From a virus: a stretch of DNA of 21,581 nucleotides. The notes below the pieces were generated by a model. It was not told the origin of the DNA. It saw only the letters and a list, made by a program, of their open reading frames with translations, and made no database searches. Both the position numbers and the translations under genes were made by a program. Location of the stretch: the IMG/VR virus record IMGVR_UViG_3300035698_003132, positions 1 to 21,581 of that record; one strand, given 5' to 3'. Below, in pieces: positions 7,341 through 13,353 of this stretch; position 1 is the first letter of the stretch, and each line of letters opens with the position of its first letter.

Positions 7341-7544
7341 TTAGTTTATTGAAATATGCTTATAATATCTACTACTAATCAATACTGAATATTTATTAGA
7401 TCTCGTAGTAATCCACTTTTTTACAAATATCCATACATTACTATTTTTTCTTAGAAATGCTTTTACTTGTCTCATTGTTCCATAGTGAGCTATAGGTAAT
7501 TCATATCCTGGTGGGAATATTACATAGTCTGTTCTCTTTTTCAT
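7341..7544 (-). CDS. Basic hypothetical protein, 67 aa
   Basis: The start is placed at the ATG at 7544, because AAGGAG lies six bases before it but overlaps too closely with the GTG at 7550. The product is basic, MKKRTDYVIFPPGYELP onward, with aromatic strands (NVWIFVKKWITTRSNKY) that suggest a small beta-rich fold. No known family. It follows the 26-aa membrane peptide gene. Confidence 0.55.
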   Translation of the reverse strand: MKKRTDYVIFPPGYELPIAHYGTMRQVKAFLRKNSNVWIFVKKWITTRSNKYSVLISSRYYKHISIN

Positions 7545-7553
7545 ATTCACTCC

Positions 7554-7634
7554 TTATTCATAATTATTCTTACCTAGAATAGAATCTATTATATCACCAA
7601 TCGTGAATATTATTAAATAAATGATTTGGTTCAT
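7554..7634 (-). CDS. Membrane micropeptide, 26 aa
   Basis: ATG at 7634 is preceded by AAGGGAT at a suitable distance. The product begins MNQIIYLIIFTIGDIID and is hydrophobic over residues 3-20, enough for one membrane span. Its stop lies next to the ribosome site of the following gene, so it fits the operon. Too short for family assignment. Confidence 0.45.
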   Translation of the reverse strand: MNQIIYLIIFTIGDIIDSILGKNNYE

Positions 7635-7648
7635 ATTTATCCCTTATA

Positions 7649-7682
7649 AACAATGGGTCATACATTATATATGACCCATGTT
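7649..7682 (-). terminator. Hairpin at the end of the Ubl cassette, weak terminator
   Basis: Perfect 9-bp arms ATGGGTCAT (7653-7661) and ATGACCCAT (7671-7679), extended by three more pairs across a one-base bulge. On the minus strand it is followed by a mixed TTGTTTAT run. It lies just after the stop of the 93-aa gene, so it may partly terminate the conjugation operon or protect its 3' end. Confidence 0.5.
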
Positions 7683-7690
7683 ATTACCTA

Positions 7691-7972
7691 TTAGTTTTTC
7701 ATTGCAATATCAAGGTAATATACCAGAAAACTTCTTAGTTTTATACGTTTAGTCTTTAACATTTTTTCTGCCACTTCAATTTTTCTTGAAGGTTGCATTT
7801 TAGTATTGAGTATTAATCCTATATCTTTGAGTATTTGTGATACATCTTCTTTGGCTATTCCACAAGATGCAAAAGGATCTTTATTAGAGTGGTCAAATTT
7901 TAACTGTGCTGCGTTTTCTTTTGTTGGCACTATACTTCTCTTTGCTGAACGTTTTGGTGTATTAGGCTTCAT
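7691..7972 (-). CDS. Unknown protein at the end of the Ubl cassette, 93 aa
   Basis: The gene overlaps the E1-like gene by 11 bases and has AAGGAG before its ATG, so it is translated with the cassette. The N-terminus is basic and probably disordered (KPNTPKRSAKRS), followed by a helical segment, GIAKEDVSQILKDIGLILN, and a basic helix, KTKRIKLRSFLVYYLDIA. I do not recognise it. It might be an adaptor, a target or an unrelated early protein; there is no RING-like Cys/His pattern. Confidence 0.65.
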   Translation of the reverse strand: MKPNTPKRSAKRSIVPTKENAAQLKFDHSNKDPFASCGIAKEDVSQILKDIGLILNTKMQPSRKIEVAEKMLKTKRIKLRSFLVYYLDIAMKN

Positions 7973-8702
7973 TATTCTTCTCCTTAATTGGTGGAATTAT
8001 ATATTCTTTAGTTTCTGAACTTGTGGGATTGAAACAATGCCATTCATATAAAAAATATGGATGTCCCATTAATACCAAGAATAGTTGTTTTACTACATGA
8101 CCAGCTGCTAATGCAGAACAGAATATAGTATGTTTCATTGTACATACTGCATCTTCTATTGAGCTACTTGATATCCAATAGTTCATATAATTATCATCAT
8201 ATTTGGTAGTTGTTATTAATTGGGTAGTGAGACTATCCATTCTAACATCTATAAGTAACTCTTTATTTGGTAATCTGCTCCATTCATTGTATACTGTTTT
8301 TCTGCTTCCCATATCATCTGTGCATACTATTGTTATTGGTGTTAGTTCACAGCCTTCTATAAACCTTTCTGGATGTTGTACTCTTCTTACATTAGAATTA
8401 TATCTATGTATTTGATTAGCTGCTGCCGTTACCTTTTGGTTTCCAAGCTCTTCCTCTGGATATTTTGTACTACTTAAATTATGAAGTTCAAGTTTATCGT
8501 TATCCCATAAATGTATCTCTTCAAAACCCATTATAGTTAATTGTGCTATTATTTCACTACCTATAGCACCCAATCCTATTACAGTTATTCTTTTTAATCT
8601 ACTCTGATCTATCAAGTCTTTATTGCGATGAAATCTCTCAGAAAGTATTCTTTCACTTCCACCTGTTGTTCTCATTGTTTCAACTAAATCATTATGTCTC
8701 AT
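7962..8702 (-). CDS. ThiF/E1-like ubiquitin-activating enzyme
   Basis: 246 residues with the E1/ThiF Rossmann signature: VIGLGAIGSE (G43-x-G45-x2-G48), acidic strand LWDND (D67, D69), N75 in LHNL, and K90 in QKVTAA, then IVCTDD and LLIDVRMD. It would adenylate the C-terminus of the Ubl at 11032-11268. Cys187 and Cys195 (DAVCTMK, TIFCSALAAGH) are candidates for the thioester cysteine. The usual N-L-x-R-Q box reads N-L-S-S-T, so the Arg and Gln are missing. The single-domain length is that of bacterial ThiF-type E1s rather than eukaryotic E1s. Stop and start are 11 bases from the JAB gene. Confidence 0.9.
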   Translation of the reverse strand: MRHNDLVETMRTTGGSERILSERFHRNKDLIDQSRLKRITVIGLGAIGSEIIAQLTIMGFEEIHLWDNDKLELHNLSSTKYPEEELGNQKVTAAANQIHRYNSNVRRVQHPERFIEGCELTPITIVCTDDMGSRKTVYNEWSRLPNKELLIDVRMDSLTTQLITTTKYDDNYMNYWISSSSIEDAVCTMKHTIFCSALAAGHVVKQLFLVLMGHPYFLYEWHCFNPTSSETKEYIIPPIKEKNNEA

Positions 8703-8713
8703 TTTGTTTCTCC

Positions 8714-9664
8714 CTAAAAATATAAGAATTCATTTTGATTAATATCATTTTCAAGACAAAATTCACGAAGTTCATCCCAATTTACAAATCCATCTTCGAT
8801 ATTTTCCTTTATTACTAATATTTTACGTTTTATGATATTAGTATATTCTGTACCACCTATGCCATCAAAGAAAAACATTTTATTAGAATTCTTATCTAAT
8901 TCTATATGATTATAAAAAATTTTATCGAGATCTCTAATAAAGTAATTTCCATTTGTATGATGATAAAAATATGATTTGTATGTTGTTATCAATGATTTAT
9001 CATCTTTATCCTCTTCATCTGGTTTATAATTATATCCATATCCATAATTATAATCATAACCGTCTGATCCATAACTATAATCATAACCATCTGAAAACAT
9101 ATCTTTAGCAGTTTTCTTTTTAGCGCTTTCTGCTATCTCTCTTACTTTCATAACTTCAATTTCTTCTAACCAATCGTTAGGTACATCTTCATCTACTTTA
9201 TCTTCCAGTATATCTTTTACATCATATTTACCAACGAAACCATACTGATCCTTATAACTTATAGCAAAACTTCTGTTAGAACCGCTATTACTACTTACTA
9301 TCAGGCTAAAGAAGAATCCTTTATCTGGTGCATGTTCTTTCAGTGTATTATTATCTTCAGCAGAGAAGAAACATGACATCGTATTATGACTATGAATAAG
9401 ACCTTGTGAACATGCTTTAAAGTCTATATCCTTTCTATCAAAGAACTTCATTTGTGCTTTAGCTAAGTCTTTTGCAAACCACTCTGTTTCAGTATGTGAG
9501 CCTACATCTAATACATTAAAATAGCTAAGCTCTACATCTTCTGGGAATCCTAACTCATCTGTTTTTAGAATAGTATAGTAAGCTACACCAGACCATTCTT
9601 TATCACATCTATGTAACCACCACTCTATCTTCTTAGAGTAATCTTTCGGAATTAATAATTTCAT
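8714..9664 (-). CDS. JAB/JAMM-type deubiquitinase-like metalloprotease
   Basis: 316 residues. The N-terminal domain (about 1-150) carries the complete JAMM zinc site: E23 in KEWSGVA, H91-S-H93 in GLIHSHNT, S101 and D104 in SAED, giving H-S-H-x7-S-x2-D. FFFSLIVSS follows, as in other JAB proteases. The family removes Ubl proteins from targets or matures Ubl precursors. Residues 191-213 are a Tyr/Gly/Asp-rich repeat, and 224-316 form an extra domain I do not recognise (YFYHHTNGNYFIRDLDKIF onward). It overlaps the E2-like gene by 32 bases, which implies coupled translation. Confidence 0.92.
   Translation of the reverse strand: MKLLIPKDYSKKIEWWLHRCDKEWSGVAYYTILKTDELGFPEDVELSYFNVLDVGSHTETEWFAKDLAKAQMKFFDRKDIDFKACSQGLIHSHNTMSCFFSAEDNNTLKEHAPDKGFFFSLIVSSNSGSNRSFAISYKDQYGFVGKYDVKDILEDKVDEDVPNDWLEEIEVMKVREIAESAKKKTAKDMFSDGYDYSYGSDGYDYNYGYGYNYKPDEEDKDDKSLITTYKSYFYHHTNGNYFIRDLDKIFYNHIELDKNSNKMFFFDGIGGTEYTNIIKRKILVIKENIEDGFVNWDELREFCLENDINQNEFLYF
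9041..9094. repeat. 27-bp tandem repeat inside the JAB gene
   Basis: Two adjacent 27-base units (9041-9067 and 9068-9094) differ at only two positions. They encode SDGYDYSYG and SDGYDYNYG, part of a Tyr/Gly-rich linker that continues as YGYNY. The repeat length is a multiple of three, so copy number can change without breaking the frame. Confidence 0.85.
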
Positions 9665-10976
9665 TTTTCTTTCCCTTCATTCTTCTTATTTTGTTTAAAA
9701 ATTCATTTAAAATAAAGTTCTGAGCAAGTTGTTCAAATTTAACAAGTATATCTGCTGTTTCACGAAATGTAAACAATGATTTCATTTGATTAACTATTCC
9801 ATTGAAAAAATCTTTAAGTGTTAAAATTAACAAGTCTATTTTTTCATGATCATATACTACTGTTGTTTCATTATTGAAATTAAGTTCATCCTGATTAAAG
9901 TTAAATGAACCATAAGATGTTCTTTTATAGTTAAGATATACGAAATCCTCTGGCTTTAACAAATATGTTAATACATATAAAAGTTCATTAAAATTAATTT
10001 TACCATTTAATCTTAACTTTTCATAATAATTAAACATTTCATTATCCATAAAATTTTCATACCTAAGAATATATTGTTCTATAAAGTCTTGTTTCTTTTT
10101 GTTTAAACTAAATATTTGTTCATACCTAGTATAATCATATATAAAAGCTTTTATACATTTAGCCATCTGTTCAAATCTTATTTGATTAATGACTTCTTTA
10201 GAGAAGTAATCTCTATATAAACGACCTCTAAATGCTGTTAATGCATTCTCTTGAACCATGAAATATCTAATCTCACTAAACTCAATATCTTTTAAGGTTA
10301 AAGCTTTTATTTGTGGTGTAAAACTATACTTGTTTATAAATTCAAGTCTTCTAGTTTTAACTTTTTCTATATTCCAATATACATCATCTTCAGTATAATT
10401 AAATAAAAACTCTCTAGTTTGATTAAGCATTAACAGATAATTCTTATTAAGCATATGATTAGTTATTCTACCAATGAAATCACCTAAGCATGGCCTTCCT
10501 TCGAGTGAAACATGAGGATGAAGATAATGAGTTAAATCAAGATTATTATAAATTAAATTTTCCTCAATTTCACTACTCTCATCTTCATCTTCGTCTTGAT
10601 TAAACATAGTTTCATCCATAGATATTAATGCTTCTGGAAAATTTATACCTTCTAAGCTAACTCCATCTACTATATAAATACAATAACCATCTTTAAGGGT
10701 TATTATAGCTATCTCTCTAAGTATATCTATGGCTTCATTTCTATTTATTTCAAACCAACCTATAACAGACTTAATAATCTTTGTATACCTCATATCATCT
10801 AGTAATGTTTGATTTATAGTTGGGAACATCTTTCTAAATGCATCATGTAGATTTATCATCTCTTCTGCATCCAGCTGTTCATCTATATTTATAAAGCTAT
10901 AGTATTTATTAAGAGCTTTCTTCTCTGTAACACTCAGGATATACCTTGCTTTTTTCCTTAGTAATCTTGGTATCAT
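9633..10976 (-). CDS. E2-like ubiquitin-conjugating protein with large extensions
   Basis: 447 residues. The segment 150-166 reads THYLHPHVSLEGRPCLGD: H153-P154-H155 then G160 and C163-L164. Canonical E2 enzymes have H-P-N-x4-G-x2-C-L with the catalytic Cys ten residues after the His; here the spacing is identical and only Asn is replaced by His. The preceding strand (YCIYIVDGV) and the following helix (LLMLNQTREFLFNYTEDD) fit the E2 fold. An acidic run at about 127-139 interrupts the domain. Residues 210-447 are long and helical, with no recognised domain. TAAGGAGGT precedes the ATG. Neighbours Ubl, JAB and E1 make an Ubl-transfer role likely. Confidence 0.8.
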   Translation of the reverse strand: MIPRLLRKKARYILSVTEKKALNKYYSFINIDEQLDAEEMINLHDAFRKMFPTINQTLLDDMRYTKIIKSVIGWFEINRNEAIDILREIAIITLKDGYCIYIVDGVSLEGINFPEALISMDETMFNQDEDEDESSEIEENLIYNNLDLTHYLHPHVSLEGRPCLGDFIGRITNHMLNKNYLLMLNQTREFLFNYTEDDVYWNIEKVKTRRLEFINKYSFTPQIKALTLKDIEFSEIRYFMVQENALTAFRGRLYRDYFSKEVINQIRFEQMAKCIKAFIYDYTRYEQIFSLNKKKQDFIEQYILRYENFMDNEMFNYYEKLRLNGKINFNELLYVLTYLLKPEDFVYLNYKRTSYGSFNFNQDELNFNNETTVVYDHEKIDLLILTLKDFFNGIVNQMKSLFTFRETADILVKFEQLAQNFILNEFLNKIRRMKGKKNEIINSERLL

Positions 10977-10991
10977 TATACCTCCTTATAT

Positions 10992-11025
10992 AAAAAAGGG
11001 AGAGGCAATTATTATCACCCCTCCC
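10992..11025 (-). terminator. Intrinsic terminator between the Ubl and E2 genes
   Basis: In the minus-strand RNA, GGGAGGGG (11025-11018) pairs with CCTCTCCC (11005-10998), eight pairs including one G-U, around a 12-base loop, followed directly by six U (10997-10992). The G-U pair works only on the minus strand. It would end most transcripts after the Ubl gene, with E2, JAB and E1 made by read-through. Confidence 0.85.
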
Positions 11026-11031
11026 ACAGGA

Positions 11032-11268
11032 TTATGCTCTTCCAGATTTTGAATTAATCTTTGCTACAGTGATCAGATCACGATCTTTTACTTTATCAGT
11101 AAGTTCACAAGGTTCTCCATTAAGAAATACCTTTTGATTGTCTAATGCTACACCTTGTTCCTGTAATACATCTGCTATGTCTGGAGCATTGGCTTCACAA
11201 AACTTTGCTAATACTAATGCACCACCATTACTAGCTACTGACAACCTTACTGTTAAATTTTTACTCAT
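11032..11268 (-). CDS. Ubiquitin-like beta-grasp modifier
   Basis: 78 residues, close to ubiquitin's 76. The layout fits a beta-grasp fold: strands near 4-11, a helix at about 28-39 (APDIADVLQEQG), then QKVFLNGEPCELTDKV and RDLITVAKI, recalling ThiS/MoaD and small bacterial Ubls (a V-x-L-N-G-E strand, an acidic turn D-x-D-L-I-T-V). It ends G76-R77-A78 rather than in a Gly-Gly; removal of two residues would expose Gly76. AGGGAGGACGT lies before the ATG. Directly followed by a terminator and the E2, JAB and E1 genes. Fold recognised by pattern, not by search. Confidence 0.75.
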   Translation of the reverse strand: MSKNLTVRLSVASNGGALVLAKFCEANAPDIADVLQEQGVALDNQKVFLNGEPCELTDKVKDRDLITVAKINSKSGRA

Positions 11269-11284
11269 ACGTCCTCCCTAGGGT

Positions 11285-11557
11285 TTAATTTGAGGTATTA
11301 ACCTCTGTTATAGTATCAATGCAACTCATTGAAATAACACGACTTCCAAAGGTGCAATATCCAATCTGTTTCTTGTCACTATATGTCACTATGGTATCTT
11401 GCAACGTTATAACTTCTTTAGTACCATCATGATACTGAATTGCATAGATGTGTAACCCATCATTATTATTACTATACTCATATATGATAGCATATAAGAT
11501 TATACATAGTACCATTACTACCAAACAACCTCTAATTACCTTATTGATTATAGGCAT
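11285..11557 (-). CDS. Single-span membrane protein, 90 aa
   Basis: An N-terminal hydrophobic segment (about 8-27, CLVVMVLCIILYAIIY) after a basic residue suggests a signal anchor with the remaining 60 residues outside. The outer part is strand-rich with two Cys. It starts as TAATG overlapping the upstream gene, with GGGGGAATA before it. Function unknown. Confidence 0.6.
   Translation of the reverse strand: MPIINKVIRGCLVVMVLCIILYAIIYEYSNNNDGLHIYAIQYHDGTKEVITLQDTIVTYSDKKQIGYCTFGSRVISMSCIDTITEVNTSN
11297..11324 (-). promoter_or_regulatory. Possible promoter for the Ubl gene
   Basis: On the minus strand TTGCAT (11324-11319) lies 16-17 bases before GTTAAT/TTAATA (near 11302-11296). The -35 box is identical to that of the Sak4-gene promoter, but the -10 box is poor. 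The region also holds a 5-bp hairpin, GAGGT/ACCTC. It lies inside the end of the upstream membrane-protein gene, about 30 bases before the Ubl start. Confidence 0.28.
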
Positions 11558-11955
11558 TATTCCCCCAGTATTTCTACCTTAGAATTACTAGCATTAAGAT
11601 CAAATGTAATTTTAACTCTAATATTCTTAATGACTGTGATCATGTTGTTATTACTAGGTTCAAGTTTATATACAACTTCTTGAATAGGTTCAATTGTAGA
11701 CATTGCCTTCAATTCTTGTTTCTTTTGGTAAAGACAATTCATTAGAGCCTTGCCTAATTTGGGAAACTTTATCAAAATACGTTTTCTAATCTTCATTTCC
11801 GGTATTGATCTATTTCGCAGCATCCTTCCTAAGTAGCCCTCTGATAATCCTGCCCTAATATGAAATTCATACTGAAATAACTTTTCTTTCTTCAGAAAAT
11901 TAACAATGATACGATACATCTTCTTGGATAATTCTATCTTTGATTCTTTATTCAC
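11557..11955 (-). CDS. Possible HTH DNA-binding protein, 132 aa
   Basis: GTG start with AAGGAG upstream. Residues about 28-62 (FQYEFHIRAGLSEGYLGRML, then RNRSIPEMKIRKRI) resemble a helix-turn-helix of the XRE type: a helix, a Gly/Leu-Ser turn, a recognition helix ending in R-N-R, then a framework helix. The basic N-terminus and strand-rich C-terminus could be DNA-binding and dimerisation parts. It may regulate the arm, but that is inference. It is the second gene downstream of the structured leader region. Confidence 0.5.
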   Translation of the reverse strand: MNKESKIELSKKMYRIIVNFLKKEKLFQYEFHIRAGLSEGYLGRMLRNRSIPEMKIRKRILIKFPKLGKALMNCLYQKKQELKAMSTIEPIQEVVYKLEPSNNNMITVIKNIRVKITFDLNASNSKVEILGE

Positions 11956-11967
11956 ATTTTCTCCTTT

Positions 11968-12321
11968 TCATTTGGTTTTAACTAACTTGGTTTTGTTTTT
12001 GTTTACATTATGTTTAGCTTGTTTCCAATTGGATTTGAGCCATCTAGGCATTGCTATAAATATACCGTATATCAACAATGTACCAAAGAATAATACATAG
12101 AAAATTAACATTCCAACAACTGTATAACCAAAGAAGATTGAATCACCATCATTTATAATTGACTGTGGTAATGTATTTATTAGTAAACTAACAAGATAAC
12201 CTAATCCAGTAAGTATTAATAGACCAACTGCAATACATAATGCAACAATTACTATATAACATAATAATTTACCTATCTCCATTATTTTTAACCTGAAAAA
12301 CTCAATCCATATTTTACTCAT
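11968..12321 (-). CDS. Membrane protein with two hydrophobic regions, 117 aa
   Basis: Hydrophobic stretches at about 18-49 and 62-90 predict two to three membrane spans, with a very basic, Lys-rich C-terminal tail (KHNVNKNKTKLVKTK). AAGGAGAAAAC lies before the ATG. Its mRNA carries a long, inverted-repeat-rich leader (12322-12693). No signature of a known holin or transporter family. Confidence 0.6.
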   Translation of the reverse strand: MSKIWIEFFRLKIMEIGKLLCYIVIVALCIAVGLLILTGLGYLVSLLINTLPQSIINDGDSIFFGYTVVGMLIFYVLFFGTLLIYGIFIAMPRWLKSNWKQAKHNVNKNKTKLVKTK

Positions 12322-12362
12322 GTTTTCTCCTTCTTTTTTTTATTGTTCCTCTTATAAATTGT

Positions 12363-12512
12363 GGTAGTAAGAACTTAGACTCACATAAGGATAAGCTTCA
12401 TCGAACACTGATAATTTCTCCAGCCTTATATCTCTACCTATCCTTAAAACATCTATTAATATCAGACATAAGGACGCTATCCCTACCTGTACATAATAGT
12501 ATTCTTACTACC
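12363..12512 (-). promoter_or_regulatory. Structured leader before the membrane-protein gene
   Basis: An 11-bp perfect inverted repeat, GGTAGTAAGAA (12363-12373) and TTCTTACTACC (12502-12512), encloses 128 bases that contain a second 8-bp pair (TAAGGATA/TATCCTTA). No ATG-started gene lies inside on either strand. One minus-strand frame is open through this segment and ends near 12357, but the only usable start would be a GTG giving 18 residues. I read it mainly as a 5' leader or small RNA. Confidence 0.4.
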
Positions 12513-12531
12513 TGTTATAAAATGTGCCCCG

Positions 12532-12690
12532 CATACTGATTCCGCAGTATGGTTAACGGTCGGTACACAACCGAGCTATTTGTCTCCCAGAGTTAGTTTA
12601 CTACTCCTAAGTAAACACATATCATAAGGATTTGAACCTTACTCCCTTCACACCAATCCTCAGCTACCGAGCAAGGAATTGAACCTCGCC
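12532..12690 (-). ncRNA. tRNA-like structured RNA (two T-arm-like hairpins), possibly decayed tRNA genes
   Basis: The minus strand holds two hairpins built like tRNA T-arms: CGAGG-TTCAATT-CCTTG (within 12670-12690) and TAAGG-TTCAAAT-CCTTA (within 12622-12640), each 5 bp with a 7-base TTCAA loop. Between them TAGCTGAGGATTGGT looks like a D-arm, but no anticodon arm or matching acceptor strand is present. Downstream are a 7-bp hairpin with a 7-base loop (12596-12616) and another 7-bp hairpin (12532-12551). A promoter-like sequence ends four bases upstream, so the RNA would begin with the first T-arm. Either tRNA remnants or a tRNA-mimicking RNA. Confidence 0.38.
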
Positions 12691-12693
12691 TTC

Positions 12694-12705
12694 TTATAAT
12701 ATAAC
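12694..12705 (-). promoter_or_regulatory. Promoter-like sequence before the tRNA-like RNA
   Basis: An exact copy of GTTATATTATAA, the same 12 bases found before the genes at 13037 (minus) and 19676 (plus). It follows the stop of the 109-aa gene and directly precedes the structured RNA. No clear -35 box is seen. Confidence 0.4.
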
Positions 12706-12707
12706 CA

Positions 12708-13037
12708 CTATTCATCTTTTCTATAAACTTTAGATTTACCACTAAGACTATTCTCTAATAAAGCTATTTTAGCTGTTGATACATCTGTTAGTTCTTTAGG
12801 TAGTTCATCTTTAAACATCTCTATCCACTTAGCATGACCTGCCTTGGCTTCTTCCTTTGTATTATACATCTCAACTATTACCCACTTGTTATCATGATAA
12901 GATGGGTGCATAACAGCTGTTTCAAAGCCTTGTAATGAATCATTTACCTTAACAGTATCTACCTCTGCTCCATTGATCTTAGTGTTTTCTACTAGTCTTT
13001 CCTTGTAGTTAGTTGCCATACTTAAAAAGTTAAACAT
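12708..13037 (-). CDS. Conserved phage hypothetical protein, 109 aa
   Basis: Contains FETAVMHPSYHDNKWVIVEM then YNTKEEAKAGHAKWIEMF. The pattern of a strand pair ending in V-E-x-Y-x-T-K-E-E-A-x-x-G-H-x-x-W is widespread in small Gram-positive phage proteins of unknown function. AGGGAGGAAGTA precedes the ATG at 13037; a second ATG seven codons in is less well placed. It has its own promoter-like sequence and a 15-bp inverted-repeat leader. Confidence 0.75.
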   Translation of the reverse strand: MFNFLSMATNYKERLVENTKINGAEVDTVKVNDSLQGFETAVMHPSYHDNKWVIVEMYNTKEEAKAGHAKWIEMFKDELPKELTDVSTAKIALLENSLSGKSKVYRKDE

Positions 13038-13049
13038 TACTTCCTCCCT

Positions 13050-13081
13050 TTATAATATAACTACTATAACTACATAACAAT
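13050..13081 (-). promoter_or_regulatory. Promoter before the 109-aa gene
   Basis: GTTATATTATAA (13061-13050) is followed by AGGGAGG and the start codon. A TTGTTA box lies 15 bases upstream of TATATT (13080-13075). The spacer and -35 region coincide with one arm of the 15-bp inverted repeat at 13065-13079, so a protein bound there could block the promoter. Confidence 0.45.
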
Positions 13082-13179
13082 AGAGCCTACAGTTCTCAGC
13101 AGACAGCTCAACGCTCTTAACAAATATTATTAACGAGGAAGCAAAACCCCGACTGAGATTAGCGGTTATGTAGTTATAG
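13065..13179 (-). promoter_or_regulatory. 15-bp inverted repeat enclosing a folded leader
   Basis: CTATAACTACATAAC (13065-13079) and GTTATGTAGTTATAG (13165-13179) are perfect complements separated by 85 bases. Inside, TCTCAG pairs with CTGAGA, and a central hairpin TTAA/TTAA flanked by CTC/GAG gives a nested structure. The arm decamer GTAGTTATAG occurs again at 14402-14411. It could be a structured 5' leader of the 109-aa gene, or a pair of operators that loop DNA. Confidence 0.5.
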
Positions 13180-13213
13180 CAGTGTTAAACTAAAGTACTA
13201 ATAGTATGGACAC

Positions 13214-13324
13214 CTAACCCATACAGCCTGAACCAAATAGGATTGAATACGTCACATTAGCGAGAATCCCTACCAATTCTCTCTTCTTATTACCTTCACT
13301 GATTACTCTCAATTCTTTCTTCAT
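13214..13324 (-). CDS. Small protein, 36 aa
   Basis: ATG at 13324 has GGGAGGTACTA directly upstream, one of the strongest sites in the region. The product is MKKELRVISEGNKKREL followed by VGILANVTYSILFGSGCMG, a basic head and a short hydrophobic tail that might touch a membrane. The initiation region shares the block TCTAGTGCT with that of the neighbouring 69-aa gene. Function unknown. Confidence 0.6.
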   Translation of the reverse strand: MKKELRVISEGNKKRELVGILANVTYSILFGSGCMG

Positions 13325-13353
13325 TAGTACCTCCCAGCACTAGATTATCCTAT

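Noticed and set aside
9023-9110. CRISPR-like repeat array in the JAB gene
   Set aside because: Units are contiguous, in frame and coding, with no spacers between them.
12357-12500. Open minus-strand frame ending VFDEAYPYVSLSSYYHNL
   Set aside because: No ATG, and the only plausible start (GTG) leaves 18 residues; the region is better explained by inverted repeats.
12541-12690. Circularly permuted tRNA made from the T-arm at 12670-12690 and a downstream TACCGAC
   Set aside because: Acceptor pairing would be six of seven, but no D-arm or seven-base anticodon loop follows.
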